Positions 1 through 9,630 of a stretch of DNA of 64,000 nt are shown one piece after another. The position numbers and the translations under genes were made by a program. Position 1 is the first letter of the stretch. The number at the start of each line of letters is the position of its first letter. Location of the stretch: contig CAIMTJ010000042.1 of NCBI GenBank assembly GCA_903844385.1, positions 1 through 64,000 on the forward strand, in the 5' to 3' direction. Below the pieces are notes generated by a model. The model ran no database searches. It was not told the DNA's origin and was given only the letters and a program-made list of their open reading frames with translations. The stretch is from an uncultured Burkholderiales bacterium (lineage in GTDB: Bacteria > Pseudomonadota > Gammaproteobacteria > Burkholderiales > Burkholderiaceae_C).

Positions 1-341
1 ACTGGGGTGACGGGAGAAGCCGCTGGCGCTGGCGCTGGCTGGGCCGCAGCCTGGGTCGTTGCCTGAGTTGTTGCTATTGGGCTGGGGGCTGGGGCGTCAG
101 AGGACGCCACACTCACCAAAGCGAGCACACTGCCTTCTTTGACCCGGTCACCCAATTTCACTTTGAGCTCACTGATCACCCCTTTGACTGAGGACGGAAT
201 CTCCATGGATGCTTTATCGGATTCCACCGTGATCACGGACTGCTCAACATCGATGGTGTCGCCCACTTTGACCAACATCTCAATGACGGCCACGGATTCA
301 AAATCCCCAATGTCAGGTACTTTTAATTCAACTGTACTCAT
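1..341 (-). CDS. aceF: Pyruvate dehydrogenase E2 (dihydrolipoamide acetyltransferase), N-terminal part
   Basis: This is the start of the acetyltransferase core of the pyruvate dehydrogenase complex, cut off by the window edge after about 113 residues. The visible part is one lipoyl domain (about residues 1-75) with the lipoylated lysine in the motif VESDKASMEIPS. It is followed by an Ala/Pro-rich flexible linker that runs off the window. The ATG at 341 is preceded by AGGAGA at a good distance. It lies 16 bases downstream of aceE in the same direction, so the two are almost certainly one operon. The catalytic domain and any further lipoyl domains lie outside the window. Confidence 0.93.
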   Translation of the reverse strand, partial: MSTVELKVPDIGDFESVAVIEMLVKVGDTIDVEQSVITVESDKASMEIPSSVKGVISELKVKLGDRVKEGSVLALVSVASSDAPAPSPIATTQATTQAAAQPAPAPAASPVTP

Positions 342-357
342 GCAGTGTCTCCTGAGA

Positions 358-3069
358 TTAGGCGTTCAATGGATTGATTTTTTCGGTATTGATTTGGTAC
401 TTCTCAATGGCCTCAAGCACCTTGGCAGCAGGCAAAGCGCCGTCGTCGCTCAAGGCCTTCAAGGCGGCCAAGACGATGTAGTGACGATTGATCTCAAAGT
501 GCTCTCGCAAGCGAGAGCGGAAATCGCTGCGACCAAAGCCATCGGTGCCCAAGACCTTGTAGCTGCGGCCCTTGGGGATGAAGGCTCGAATTTGTTCGGC
601 ATAGGACTTCATGTAGTCCGTCGAGGCAACCACCGCACCTTCGTGCCCGTCAAGTTGAGAAGCCACAAAGGAGGTCCGAGGTGTTTGGTCTGGGTGGAGC
701 AAATTCCAGCGATCAACTTCTTGACCTTCGCGCGCGAGTTGATTAAAGCTCGGACAACTCCAGACGTTGGCAACCACGCCAAAGTCTTTTTTCAGCAAGG
801 CCTGTGCGGCAATCGACTCGCGCAAGATGGTGCCTGAACCGAGCAAATTCACACGCGGAGCTTTCTTCGCGCCTTCGCCGGCACTCAGCAAATACATCCC
901 CTTGATGATTTCTTCTTCGCTCCCCACCTTCAGGCCTGGCATGGGGTAGTTTTCATTGAGCAGCGTGATGTAGTAAAACACATTTTCTTGTTTTTCCACC
1001 ATGCGCTTTAAGCCGTCTTGCATGATCACGGCCACTTCATGGGCGAAGGTGGGGTCGTAGCTCAAACAGTTCGGGATGGTGCCCGCCAAGATGTGACTGT
1101 GTCCGTCTTCGTGCTGTAAGCCCTCGCCATTCAAGGTGGTGCGCCCAGAAGTCCCCCCGAGCAAAAAGCCGCGCGCTTGCATGTCGCCCGCAGCCCAGGC
1201 CAAGTCGCCAATGCGCTGGAATCCAAACATGGAGTAATAGACATAAAACGGAATCATGATGCGGTTGTTGGTGGAGTATGACGTTGCCGCCGCAATCCAA
1301 GAGCTCATACCACCCGCTTCGTTGATGCCTTCTTGCAAAATCTGACCCGCTTTGTCCTCTTTGTAGTACATGACCTGGTCTTTGTCGACAGGGGTGTACT
1401 GTTGGCCTGCAGGGTTGTAAATACCCACTTGCCGAAAGAGGCCCTCCATGCCAAAGGTTCTGGCCTCGTCCACCAAAATGGGCACCACACGAGAGCCCAA
1501 CGCGGGGTCGCGCAAAAGTTGCGTTAGAAAGCGCACATAGGCCTGGGTGGTGGAGATCTCGCGCCCTTCAACCGTGGGCTCTAAAATTGACTTGAAGGTC
1601 TCCAAGGCAGGAACTTGAAAGGTCTCTTCACTCTTGACACGGCGTGCCGGCAAGTAGCCACCAAGTGCTGCACGGCGTTGGTGCAAGTACTGCATCTCCG
1701 GCGTGTCATCAGCGGGTTTGTAAAAAGGCAGTGCGGCCAAGTCACTATCGGGCACCGGGATATTGAAGCGATCGCGAAAGATCTTGATGTCTTCGTCGGT
1801 GAGTTTTTTGGTTTGGTGAACGGTGTTCTTGCCTTCGCCAATTTTGCCCATGCCAAAGCCCTTGACGGTTTTGATGAGCAAGACAGTGGGTTGCCCCTTG
1901 TGTTTGACCGCCTTGGCGTAGGCGGCGTAGACTTTTTGAGGATCATGGCCACCGCGGCGCAAATTCCAGATCTCATCGTCGCTCATTTTGGCAACCATCT
2001 CCAGGGTCTTGGGGTCACGACCAAAGAAATGCTGTCGAACGAAGGCACCATCGTTGGCCTTGAAGGCTTGGTAGTCGCCGTCCAAGGTCTCCATCATGAT
2101 GCGCCGCAAATCCCCATCGTGATCCTTGGCCAAGAGGCTGTCCCAATTGCTGCCCCAAATGAGTTTGATCACGTTCCAGCCGGAGCCTCTGAATTCGCTC
2201 TCGAGCTCTTGGATAATTTTGCCGTTCCCGCGCACGGGACCATCCAAGCGCTGCAAATTGCAGTTGATCACAAAAATCAAGTTATCGAGCTTTTCACGGG
2301 CGGCCAAGCCAATGGCGCCCAAAGACTCGACCTCGTCCATTTCACCGTCCCCACAAAACACCCAAATTTTTCGGTTCTCGGTGTTGGCAATGCCTCTGGC
2401 GTGAAGGTATTTTAAAAAGCGAGCTTGGTAGATGGCCATCAAGGGGCCAAGTCCCATGGAGACGGTGGGGAACTGCCAAAATTCGGGCATGAGCTTGGGG
2501 TGGGGGTAGCTCGATAAACCTTTACCGTGGACCTCTTGTCTGAAGTTGAGGAGTTGCTCCTCACTCAAACGCCCTTCTAGATAAGCACGGGCGTAAACGC
2601 CGGGGGAGACGTGGCCTTGGATGTAGAGTAAATCGCCGCCATGGTTTTCGTTTTCCGCATGCCAAAAGTGATTGAATCCCGCACCAAAGAGATGGGCCAA
2701 CGAAGCAAAAGAGCCGATGTGCCCTCCCAAATCACCCCCATCCTCAGGGTGGTGTCGATTGGCTTTGACGACCATGGCCATGGCGTTCCAACGCATGTAA
2801 GCGCGCAGCCGCTCCTCGATCTCAATATTGCCAGGACAGACCTCTTCCTCTTCGGTATTGATGGTGTTGATGTAGCCGGTGTTGGCCGAGAACGGCAAAT
2901 CAATGCGACTGGCGCGGGCGTGCTCGAGGAGCTGCTCGATCAAAAAATGGGCGCGCTCGGTGCCCTCGGATTCAATAACAGCACTCAAGGCGTCGAGCCA
3001 CTCGCGCGTTTCTTGGCTATCGCTATCGTTGAGCGCAAACGTGCGCTGCTCGTTGGGTAAAGCGGACAT
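358..3069 (-). CDS. aceE: Pyruvate dehydrogenase E1 component, homodimeric type
   Basis: This enzyme decarboxylates pyruvate with thiamine diphosphate and passes the acetyl group to the lipoyl arm of E2, linking glycolysis to the citrate cycle. The 903-residue product has the usual length of the single-chain E1 family. The ThDP motif is clear: GDGEMDEVES followed about 26 residues later by NCNLQRLDG. The ORF track extends the frame to 3123, but the ATG at 3069 (MSALPNEQ) has AGGAGA just upstream and fits the family start. It forms an operon with aceF. The divergent gene across a 179-base gap is a sensor kinase, so the two may share a control region. Confidence 0.97.
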   Translation of the reverse strand: MSALPNEQRTFALNDSDSQETREWLDALSAVIESEGTERAHFLIEQLLEHARASRIDLPFSANTGYINTINTEEEEVCPGNIEIEERLRAYMRWNAMAMVVKANRHHPEDGGDLGGHIGSFASLAHLFGAGFNHFWHAENENHGGDLLYIQGHVSPGVYARAYLEGRLSEEQLLNFRQEVHGKGLSSYPHPKLMPEFWQFPTVSMGLGPLMAIYQARFLKYLHARGIANTENRKIWVFCGDGEMDEVESLGAIGLAAREKLDNLIFVINCNLQRLDGPVRGNGKIIQELESEFRGSGWNVIKLIWGSNWDSLLAKDHDGDLRRIMMETLDGDYQAFKANDGAFVRQHFFGRDPKTLEMVAKMSDDEIWNLRRGGHDPQKVYAAYAKAVKHKGQPTVLLIKTVKGFGMGKIGEGKNTVHQTKKLTDEDIKIFRDRFNIPVPDSDLAALPFYKPADDTPEMQYLHQRRAALGGYLPARRVKSEETFQVPALETFKSILEPTVEGREISTTQAYVRFLTQLLRDPALGSRVVPILVDEARTFGMEGLFRQVGIYNPAGQQYTPVDKDQVMYYKEDKAGQILQEGINEAGGMSSWIAAATSYSTNNRIMIPFYVYYSMFGFQRIGDLAWAAGDMQARGFLLGGTSGRTTLNGEGLQHEDGHSHILAGTIPNCLSYDPTFAHEVAVIMQDGLKRMVEKQENVFYYITLLNENYPMPGLKVGSEEEIIKGMYLLSAGEGAKKAPRVNLLGSGTILRESIAAQALLKKDFGVVANVWSCPSFNQLAREGQEVDRWNLLHPDQTPRTSFVASQLDGHEGAVVASTDYMKSYAEQIRAFIPKGRSYKVLGTDGFGRSDFRSRLREHFEINRHYIVLAALKALSDDGALPAAKVLEAIEKYQINTEKINPLNA

Positions 3070-3248
3070 GACTTGTCTCCTGTGGGCTTGAGGATGATTT
3101 ATTTTGAAAGCATTATCACACAAAAGATTTGGATTTCAAATGATGCATTTTGTTTTTGTATTGTGAAATTTTATAGCTGCCATTAAAAAGAACGCATGCC
3201 GGGTTCATTGAAGGCCGAGCACCTTGCAAGTGCGCCTAAAATAAAGCC

Positions 3249-5765
3249 ATGCCCAGCTTCTCGCACACCATTCGCTCGCCTTTGAAAGTCGTTTTGAAGA
3301 CTTGGACAACATGGTGGCGCAACCAAAGCCCAAGTCGACAAGACCGTTTTGCCTTGATGGCCCCCTTGACGGCGGTCATCTTTTTCTTTGCCGCCATTGC
3401 CACTGCATTTGGCTACTTGCGCTATGAGGAGATCTTGCGCGAAGAGGAGACGGTCAGACGCGACATAGAGTATGCGCAGCAGCGCTTGAGGATTCGACTC
3501 TTGGAGCGGCAAGAGCAGGTGCAGCGCTTGTCGCGCGATCTTGCTTCGGGCGAGGTGTTGGACTTGGAATTTCTCAAAGAGGCCGGCTCCATCGTCGCCC
3601 ACTACCCTGAGGTGTCAGCCGTGAGTTGGCTAGACACCAAAATGCGCGTGAAGTACTCCTATGCCGGCCCTGGGGTTCAAAACCCCCAAATCCATCTCTT
3701 GGGCGACTCGCTCAAAACGCCCAGTTTGATTCGAACCTTTGAATGGGTCAAACACCGCGGACAAATTGCCTACGCCCCGCCCAGCACCCTCGAGTCGCTG
3801 GGACAAGACAGCTCGGAGCCACAACTCCAACTCTTTGTGCCTTTCATCGTCAAAGGCAACTTCAATGGTGCTTTTTTGGTCGAATACAAAATCGATGGAC
3901 TCATGCGCTTTGTCGTCCCTCCAGAAGTCATTGACCGCGTTGCCCTGTCCATTTGGGACGCCAATGAGCACTTGCTCACGGGACAGGTGATCAAGCCAAG
4001 TCTGCGTGCCGCTTACTTGGCACCGTGGATCAAGCCACCCTACCATTACGAGGTACCGATTGCCCCCGTGGGCAGCGGCTTGATCCTCAAAGCCCAAGCG
4101 TTTCGCACCTCACAAGGGGTGATTGGCAATGGCCTTTTTTGGATGATCACGTTCTTGAGCCTGCTCACCGCTTGGATGCTCATTGGCACTTGGCGCCACA
4201 CCCGACGACGCCTTCAAGCCCAGCAGGCTTTGGTGGCCGAGACCAATTTCAGACGTGCCATGGAAAACTCGGTGCTCACGGGCATGCGCGCCATGGACAT
4301 GAATGGCTGCATCACTTATGTCAACGCGGCGTTTTGCCAAATGACCGGTTGGTCGGAGCTCGAACTCGTGGGTCAATACCCCCCGTTTCCCTACTGGCCA
4401 GATGCAGACCGCGAGGTCTTGGCTGCCAAATTGGCCGAGGAACTCAGTGGCAACCACACCCAAACGGGTCTGCAAGTGCGGGTCAAACGCCGTGACGGCA
4501 CACTCTTTGATGGGCGTCTTTATGTGTCCCCCTTGATCGACGCCAAGGGCTCCCAGTCGGGTTGGATGACCTCCATGACCGACATCACCGAGCCCAATCG
4601 CATTCGTCAACAGCTCTCGGCCTCCTATGAGCGCTTCACCACCGTCTTAGAAGCGCTCGACGCCTCGGTTTCGGTCACCCCCATTGGTTCGAGTGAAATG
4701 CTCTTCACCAACAAGCTCTATCGCCAATGGTTTGGCGCCAAGAGTGAAGGCCATTTGCACATGATCGAAGAGGCTTTTGAATCCATTCAGATGATGAACA
4801 ATTTGGCGCAAGATGTGGATGACTTGGCTGGACTGCCCTCGCAAAATTTGGAGCGCAGCTTTTCTGAAAATGCTGAAATCTTCATCCCAAGCTTGGCCAA
4901 GTGGATTGAGGTGCGATCGCGCTACTTGAATTGGGTGGACGGGCGCTTGGCGCAAATGATCATCGCCACAGACATCACCCCACGCCGGCAAGCCGAAGAG
5001 CAGCAAGCCCAGCAAACCGAGCGGGCCCAGTCATTGAGTCGCTTGGTGACCATGGGCGAGATGGCCTCCAGTGTCGCGCATGAGCTCAACCAACCGCTCA
5101 CCGCCATCAGCAACTACTGCACCGGCATTGTCTCGCGCATCAAGAGTGGACAGTTGCGCGAGGAAGATCTTTTGCTGGCACTGGAGAAAACCTCGCACCA
5201 AGCCCAGCGTGCGGGCCAGATCATTCAACGCATCCGCAGTTTTGTCAAACGCAGTGAGCCCAACCGCAGCTTGGCCAATATCGGCATGATTGTGATGGAA
5301 GCGGTCGAGCTCACCGAAATCGAGTTCAAACGCCGCCAAGTCAAACTCACCCACTACATCTCGGCCAACTTGCCGCCGGTCATGGTCGAGCCCATTTTGA
5401 TCGAGCAAGTGCTGGTCAATTTGCTGCGCAACTCGGCCGAATCCATTGACAACGCCAAGCGTGACAGCCCCCAGCGACATGTGGAGATGAAGGTCACCCC
5501 CCAGTTGATCGATGCCCAACAGGTGATTGAATTCACGGTCACCGACTCAGGGCTTGGGCTTGCACCCGAGGCGCTCGAGCGCCTCTTTGAAGCCTTCTTT
5601 TCCACCAAAACCGAAGGCATGGGTATTGGCCTGAATTTGTGCCGCAGCATCGTCGAATCCCACCAAGGACGTATGCAAGCGCAAAACATCTACAATGGCA
5701 CTGAAGTGATGGGATGCTGCTTTTCGTTTTGGCTCCCAGCTCATGAAGAGTTGGTGACCCATTAA
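3249..5765 (+). CDS. Membrane sensor histidine kinase with two PAS-like domains (FixL/DctS type)
   Basis: This is an inner-membrane sensor kinase that should phosphorylate the response regulator encoded 52 bases downstream. Two membrane segments (about residues 37-57 and 292-313) enclose a periplasmic sensor region of about 230 residues. They are followed by a PAS domain (about 330-450), a second PAS-like region (about 460-585), the dimerisation/phosphoacceptor domain with His611 in VAHELNQPLTA, and an ATPase domain with N box NLLRNSAESI, G1 VTDSGLGLAP and the ending GMGIGLNLCRSIVE. The architecture matches the C4-dicarboxylate sensor DctS and FixL relatives. The ligand cannot be read from sequence. 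Its position opposite aceE suggests carbon or organic-acid sensing, which is inference. Confidence 0.9.
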   Translation: MPSFSHTIRSPLKVVLKTWTTWWRNQSPSRQDRFALMAPLTAVIFFFAAIATAFGYLRYEEILREEETVRRDIEYAQQRLRIRLLERQEQVQRLSRDLASGEVLDLEFLKEAGSIVAHYPEVSAVSWLDTKMRVKYSYAGPGVQNPQIHLLGDSLKTPSLIRTFEWVKHRGQIAYAPPSTLESLGQDSSEPQLQLFVPFIVKGNFNGAFLVEYKIDGLMRFVVPPEVIDRVALSIWDANEHLLTGQVIKPSLRAAYLAPWIKPPYHYEVPIAPVGSGLILKAQAFRTSQGVIGNGLFWMITFLSLLTAWMLIGTWRHTRRRLQAQQALVAETNFRRAMENSVLTGMRAMDMNGCITYVNAAFCQMTGWSELELVGQYPPFPYWPDADREVLAAKLAEELSGNHTQTGLQVRVKRRDGTLFDGRLYVSPLIDAKGSQSGWMTSMTDITEPNRIRQQLSASYERFTTVLEALDASVSVTPIGSSEMLFTNKLYRQWFGAKSEGHLHMIEEAFESIQMMNNLAQDVDDLAGLPSQNLERSFSENAEIFIPSLAKWIEVRSRYLNWVDGRLAQMIIATDITPRRQAEEQQAQQTERAQSLSRLVTMGEMASSVAHELNQPLTAISNYCTGIVSRIKSGQLREEDLLLALEKTSHQAQRAGQIIQRIRSFVKRSEPNRSLANIGMIVMEAVELTEIEFKRRQVKLTHYISANLPPVMVEPILIEQVLVNLLRNSAESIDNAKRDSPQRHVEMKVTPQLIDAQQVIEFTVTDSGLGLAPEALERLFEAFFSTKTEGMGIGLNLCRSIVESHQGRMQAQNIYNGTEVMGCCFSFWLPAHEELVTH

Positions 5766-5817
5766 AGCGATACACTTCAAGGGATGACATTTTGAATTAA
5801 CAGGTGATTGGGGATAG

Positions 5818-6453
5818 ATGATGAGCTTGATTCCTAAAAAAGGCACGGTTTATGTGGTCGATGATGATGAGGCCGTGCGCGACTCCTTGCAGTGGTTGCT
5901 CGAGGGCAAGGACTACCGAGTGCGTTGCTTTGATTCTGCCGAGACCTTTCTCAACCGATATGACTCCAAAGAAGTGGCTTGCTTGATTGTGGACATTCGC
6001 ATGGGTGGCATGAGTGGCCTAGAACTGCAAGAAAAACTCACTGAAAAGAATTCCCCCCTACCCGTCGTATTCATCACCGGCCATGGTGACGTGCCCATGG
6101 CCGTGGACACCATGAAAAAAGGCGCCATGGACTTCATCCAAAAGCCCTTCAAAGAAGACGACTTGCTCCCCTTGGTCGAGCACATGCTGGAAAAAGCCAA
6201 AGAGTCTTTTGCTGGCCACCAACAAGCAGCTTCTCGTGACGCATTGATGTCCAAGCTCACCAGCCGTGAAGCCCAAGTCCTCGAGCGCATTGTGGCCGGT
6301 CGGCTCAACAAACAAATTGCCGACGACCTGGGCATCAGTATCAAAACCGTTGAGGCCCACCGCGCCAACATCATGGAAAAACTCAACGCCAACACGGTGG
6401 CCGATCTGCTCAAAATCGCGCTGGGCTCCACGCCCCCCAAAGCCGCCGCTTAA
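5818..6453 (+). CDS. Two-component response regulator, FixJ/DctR type (REC plus LuxR-like HTH)
   Basis: The 211-residue protein has an N-terminal receiver domain with the acidic cluster VVDDDEA, the phosphorylated Asp59 in LIVDIRMGG and the conserved lysine in FIQKPF. A LuxR/FixJ-type helix-turn-helix follows (about 144-200; LTSREAQVLERIVAG and SIKTVEAHRANIMEKL). It should be the partner of the upstream kinase and act as a transcriptional activator. Two adjacent ATG codons (5818 and 5821) could start it, and GGGGAT lies just upstream. A hairpin terminator follows the gene, so the kinase and regulator form their own unit, separate from folD. Targets are not evident, although aceE is a natural candidate. 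Confidence 0.93.
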   Translation: MMSLIPKKGTVYVVDDDEAVRDSLQWLLEGKDYRVRCFDSAETFLNRYDSKEVACLIVDIRMGGMSGLELQEKLTEKNSPLPVVFITGHGDVPMAVDTMKKGAMDFIQKPFKEDDLLPLVEHMLEKAKESFAGHQQAASRDALMSKLTSREAQVLERIVAGRLNKQIADDLGISIKTVEAHRANIMEKLNANTVADLLKIALGSTPPKAAA

Positions 6454-6477
6454 AGCTCGCCTGCGTCGCCCCACTCT

Positions 6478-6525
6478 AAAGCCTCGAGCTCCAGATGTTG
6501 CGTCTGGCCTGGAGGCTTTCCTTTT
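6478..6525 (+). terminator. Rho-independent terminator after the response regulator
   Basis: AAAGCCTC (6478-6485) pairs with GAGGCTTT (6512-6519), extended by an inner CCAG/CTGG pairing, and is followed by CTTTT. It separates the two-component operon from folD. Confidence 0.75.
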
Positions 6526-6614
6526 GGGCCCCAAGTCACTAAGTCGCACAGCTCGCCTGGAGCGCCAACATTTTTCACACTCAACAGTTCTTTAACAACC
6601 CAACACCCTGAGCC

Positions 6615-7484
6615 ATGAGCGCACACATCATTGACGGCAAACAACTCTCGCACACCCTCAGACGTGACTACGCTCAACGGGTGAACCGGTTGACCCAGCA
6701 AGGTCTCAGGCCAGGACTGGCTGTGGTCTTGGTGGGCCAACACCCAGCAAGCCAGGTGTATGTCAAAAACAAGGTGCTCGCCTGCGAGGAAATTGGCATG
6801 CACTCTTTGTTGCTGAAATTTGAAGCGGACATGAGCCAAGCGCAGTTGCTGCAAGAAATTGATCGCCTCAACCACGACACCAGCATCCACGGCATTTTGG
6901 TGCAACTCCCCTTGCCTGCTCAAATCGACCCCCAAGCGGTGATCCAAGCCATTTCCCCGCAAAAGGATGTGGATGGCTTTCATTTGGAGAGCGCAGGCGC
7001 TTTGATGTGCGGGGCACCCAGTTTTTGGCCATGCACACCGCATGGCTGCCTCCAAATGCTTGACGCCATAGGCTTTGAGTTGGGGGGCAAACACGCTGTG
7101 GTCGTGGGGCGCTCCAACATCGTGGGCAAGCCGATGGCGTTGATGCTGTTACAAAGGAACGCCACCGTCACCATTTGCCACAGCCACACTCGGGACCTCA
7201 AAGCCCAGACCTTGCAAGCGGACGTGCTGGTGGCGGCGGTGGGCATGCGCCATTTGATCCAAGCCGACATGGTCAAGCCCGGTGCCGTGGTGCTCGATGT
7301 GGGTATGAACCGAGACGAGATGGGCAAGTTGTGCGGCGATGTGGACTTTGACGCGGTCAAAGAAGTGGCCTCCTACATCACCCCGGTGCCCGGCGGCGTC
7401 GGACCCATGACCATCACGATGCTGCTGGCCAACACCTTGGACGCGGCGCAAGCTGCCCTCACCAACCCCAACTCGAGAGTGTGA
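6615..7484 (+). CDS. folD: Methylenetetrahydrofolate dehydrogenase / cyclohydrolase
   Basis: This bifunctional cytosolic enzyme interconverts 5,10-methylene-, methenyl- and 10-formyl-tetrahydrofolate, supplying one-carbon units for purine and formyl-Met-tRNA synthesis. The length of 289 residues is typical. Family signatures are present: the catalytic lysine region [22 protein letters not shown], the nucleotide-binding [15 protein letters not shown] and the C-terminal [18 protein letters not shown]. The stop overlaps the GTG start of the next gene by four bases (GTGA), so the two are probably translationally coupled. Confidence 0.97.
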   Translation: MSAHIIDGKQLSHTLRRDYAQRVNRLTQQGLRPGLAVVLVGQHPASQVYVKNKVLACEEIGMHSLLLKFEADMSQAQLLQEIDRLNHDTSIHGILVQLPLPAQIDPQAVIQAISPQKDVDGFHLESAGALMCGAPSFWPCTPHGCLQMLDAIGFELGGKHAVVVGRSNIVGKPMALMLLQRNATVTICHSHTRDLKAQTLQADVLVAAVGMRHLIQADMVKPGAVVLDVGMNRDEMGKLCGDVDFDAVKEVASYITPVPGGVGPMTITMLLANTLDAAQAALTNPNSRV

Positions 7485-9577
7485 CTCTGACCGTGATCCC
7501 CAACAACAACACCCTGACCCCAGAGCCCTCCAACCCCTTGCTGGACTTCAGCAACCCGGCGCGTTTTGATGACGTGCGCGCCGAGCACATTGAGCCCGCC
7601 ATGGACGCGCTCATTGAGCGTGCGCAAGAGGCGCTCGCGCGTGTCACCTCCTCAGCGTTCAAATCCGATTGGGATGGCATTGAGCGGCTCCTCGATGTGC
7701 CGGTTGAGCACTTGAGTCGTGCCTGGGGCATGATCAATCACTTGAATGCGGTCATGGATTCAGCCCCCCTGCGACAAGCCTACAACCAAGTGCTGCCCAA
7801 AGTCACGGAATTTTGGACACAGCTCGGCTCCAATGAGGCCTTGTTTGCCAAATACGCGGGCGTGGCATCTGAGGCCTTGCACCCGCACGCACAACAAGCC
7901 TTGAAGTTGGCCCTTCGTAACTTCATTTTGGGTGGTGCGCAACTGCAAGGACAAGACAAAGAAGACTATGCCAAGCTGCAAGAGCAACTCGCGCAATTGA
8001 CCCAAAAATTCAGTGAAAACGTGCTCGATGCGACCGATGCTTGGTTTTATATGGCGGACCTGTCTGAGCTCACGGGCTTGCCAAAGGATGTGATTGAAGC
8101 CGCCCGAGAAGCTGCGAACGCTCATGGCCAAGAGGGTTACCGCTTGAGCTTAAAAATGCCCTGCTACTTGCCCGTGATGCAGTACGCTCAAAACCAAGCC
8201 TTGCGCCAACGGCTCTATCAGGCCTATCAAACCCGCGCCTCCGACCAAGCCGAGCCCAGCGGCTTGGTGTTTGACAACACCGCTGTCATGCAAGAGATTT
8301 TGCGACTTCGTCACCGCGAAGCCCAAATGCTCAAGTTTGATCATTTTGCCGCCCTCTCTCTCGAGCCCAAAATGGCCCAATCGGCCAGGGAAGTGATTGA
8401 GTTTTTAAGCTTGCTGGCCAGTCGTGCCAAGCCCCATGCCCTGAGAGATCTGGACGATCTCAAGCGATTTGCTGCGGACATGGGTCTGCCAGACCCCCAG
8501 GCTTGGGACTGGAGCTTTATCAGCGAACAACTCAAAGAAGCACGCTACGCCTTCAGCGAGCAAGAGGTCCGCGCATACTTCCCTTTCGAGAGCGTTTTGA
8601 CGGGCCTCTTTGAGCTCATTCAAAAGCTCTTTGGCGTCACCATCACGCCAGCCTCATCCCCAGTATGGCACCCTGATGTGAGGTTTTACAACATCACCCA
8701 AGATGCGAACTTGGTGGCCCAGTTTTACCTCGACCCGTTTGCCCGGCAAAGCAAACGCGGGGGCGCCTGGATGGACGATGCGCAATGCCGCTGGCTCAGA
8801 CCCGACTCGGGTGCGCTTCAAACACCCATCGCCCATTTGGTGTGCAACTTCGCCAGCGCCACCAGCACAACACCTGCCACGCTTACCCATGACGACGTGA
8901 TCACCTTGTTCCATGAATTTGGACACGGGCTGCACCACATGCTCTCCAAGGTCAACGTGCGCGATGTCTCCGGCATCAATGGCGTGGAGTGGGATGCGGT
9001 TGAATTGCCCAGTCAATGGATGGAGAACTTTTGCTGGGAGTGGTCCGTGGTCGAGCCCATGACCGCTCACACCGCGACGGGTGAGCGCATGCCCAAAGCG
9101 CTCTTTGATCGACTCCTCAACGCGCGCAATTATCAAAGCGGGCTGCAAACCTTGCGGCAAGTCGAATTTGCGCTTTTCGACATGAAACTGCACAGCAGCA
9201 GTGTGCCGGTGCAAGACGTGCAAGACCTGCTCACCCACATCAAAGCAGAGGTGAGCGTCATCCCAAGCCCAGCTTGGGTGAGGAGTGCTCACAGCTTTAG
9301 TCATATTTTCAGCGGCGGTTATGCCGCAGGTTATTACAGCTACAAATGGGCTGAGGTGTTGAGTGCGGATGCCTACGCTGCGTTTGAAGAAACCATGATG
9401 CCATCGGGCGCATTCAATGCGCAAACGGGCGAACGATTTTTGAAAGAGATCTTGCAAGTGGGCGGATCAAGACCCGCACTGGAGTCATTCATGGCGTTCA
9501 GAGGTCGAGCGCCACAGATGGACGCGTTGCTCAGGCACCAAGGCATGAGTGAGACAACCGCGTCGACCCAGGCTTGA
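7481..9577 (+). CDS. prlC: Oligopeptidase A (M3 family zinc metallopeptidase)
   Basis: This cytoplasmic zinc peptidase degrades short peptides, including cleaved signal peptides. The 698-residue product has the zinc-binding HEXXH as [11 protein letters not shown], with the downstream glutamate expected in the region around [17 protein letters not shown], and the C-terminal M3 signature [25 protein letters not shown]. The length agrees with the family. The GTG start overlaps folD by four bases. The folD-prlC neighbourhood is conserved in related betaproteobacteria. No terminator with a U tract is visible before the convergent peroxidase gene. Confidence 0.96.
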   Translation: MTLTVIPNNNTLTPEPSNPLLDFSNPARFDDVRAEHIEPAMDALIERAQEALARVTSSAFKSDWDGIERLLDVPVEHLSRAWGMINHLNAVMDSAPLRQAYNQVLPKVTEFWTQLGSNEALFAKYAGVASEALHPHAQQALKLALRNFILGGAQLQGQDKEDYAKLQEQLAQLTQKFSENVLDATDAWFYMADLSELTGLPKDVIEAAREAANAHGQEGYRLSLKMPCYLPVMQYAQNQALRQRLYQAYQTRASDQAEPSGLVFDNTAVMQEILRLRHREAQMLKFDHFAALSLEPKMAQSAREVIEFLSLLASRAKPHALRDLDDLKRFAADMGLPDPQAWDWSFISEQLKEARYAFSEQEVRAYFPFESVLTGLFELIQKLFGVTITPASSPVWHPDVRFYNITQDANLVAQFYLDPFARQSKRGGAWMDDAQCRWLRPDSGALQTPIAHLVCNFASATSTTPATLTHDDVITLFHEFGHGLHHMLSKVNVRDVSGINGVEWDAVELPSQWMENFCWEWSVVEPMTAHTATGERMPKALFDRLLNARNYQSGLQTLRQVEFALFDMKLHSSSVPVQDVQDLLTHIKAEVSVIPSPAWVRSAHSFSHIFSGGYAAGYYSYKWAEVLSADAYAAFEETMMPSGAFNAQTGERFLKEILQVGGSRPALESFMAFRGRAPQMDALLRHQGMSETTASTQA

Positions 9578-9630
9578 CGCCGAGAATCAACTCAGCACGA
9601 GGCTTGAAACCCCAACTCGAGTGCTGTCAT

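Noticed and set aside
1615-2415. A 266-residue ORF antisense to aceE
   Set aside because: It is a shadow of the strongly conserved aceE coding frame. Several other long antisense ORFs (for example 139-837, 19592-20614, 48410-49252) were dropped for the same reason.
9578-9630. AGCACGAG ... CTCGAGTGCT pairing between prlC and the peroxidase gene, considered as a terminator
   Set aside because: The stem is interrupted and there is no T run on either side.
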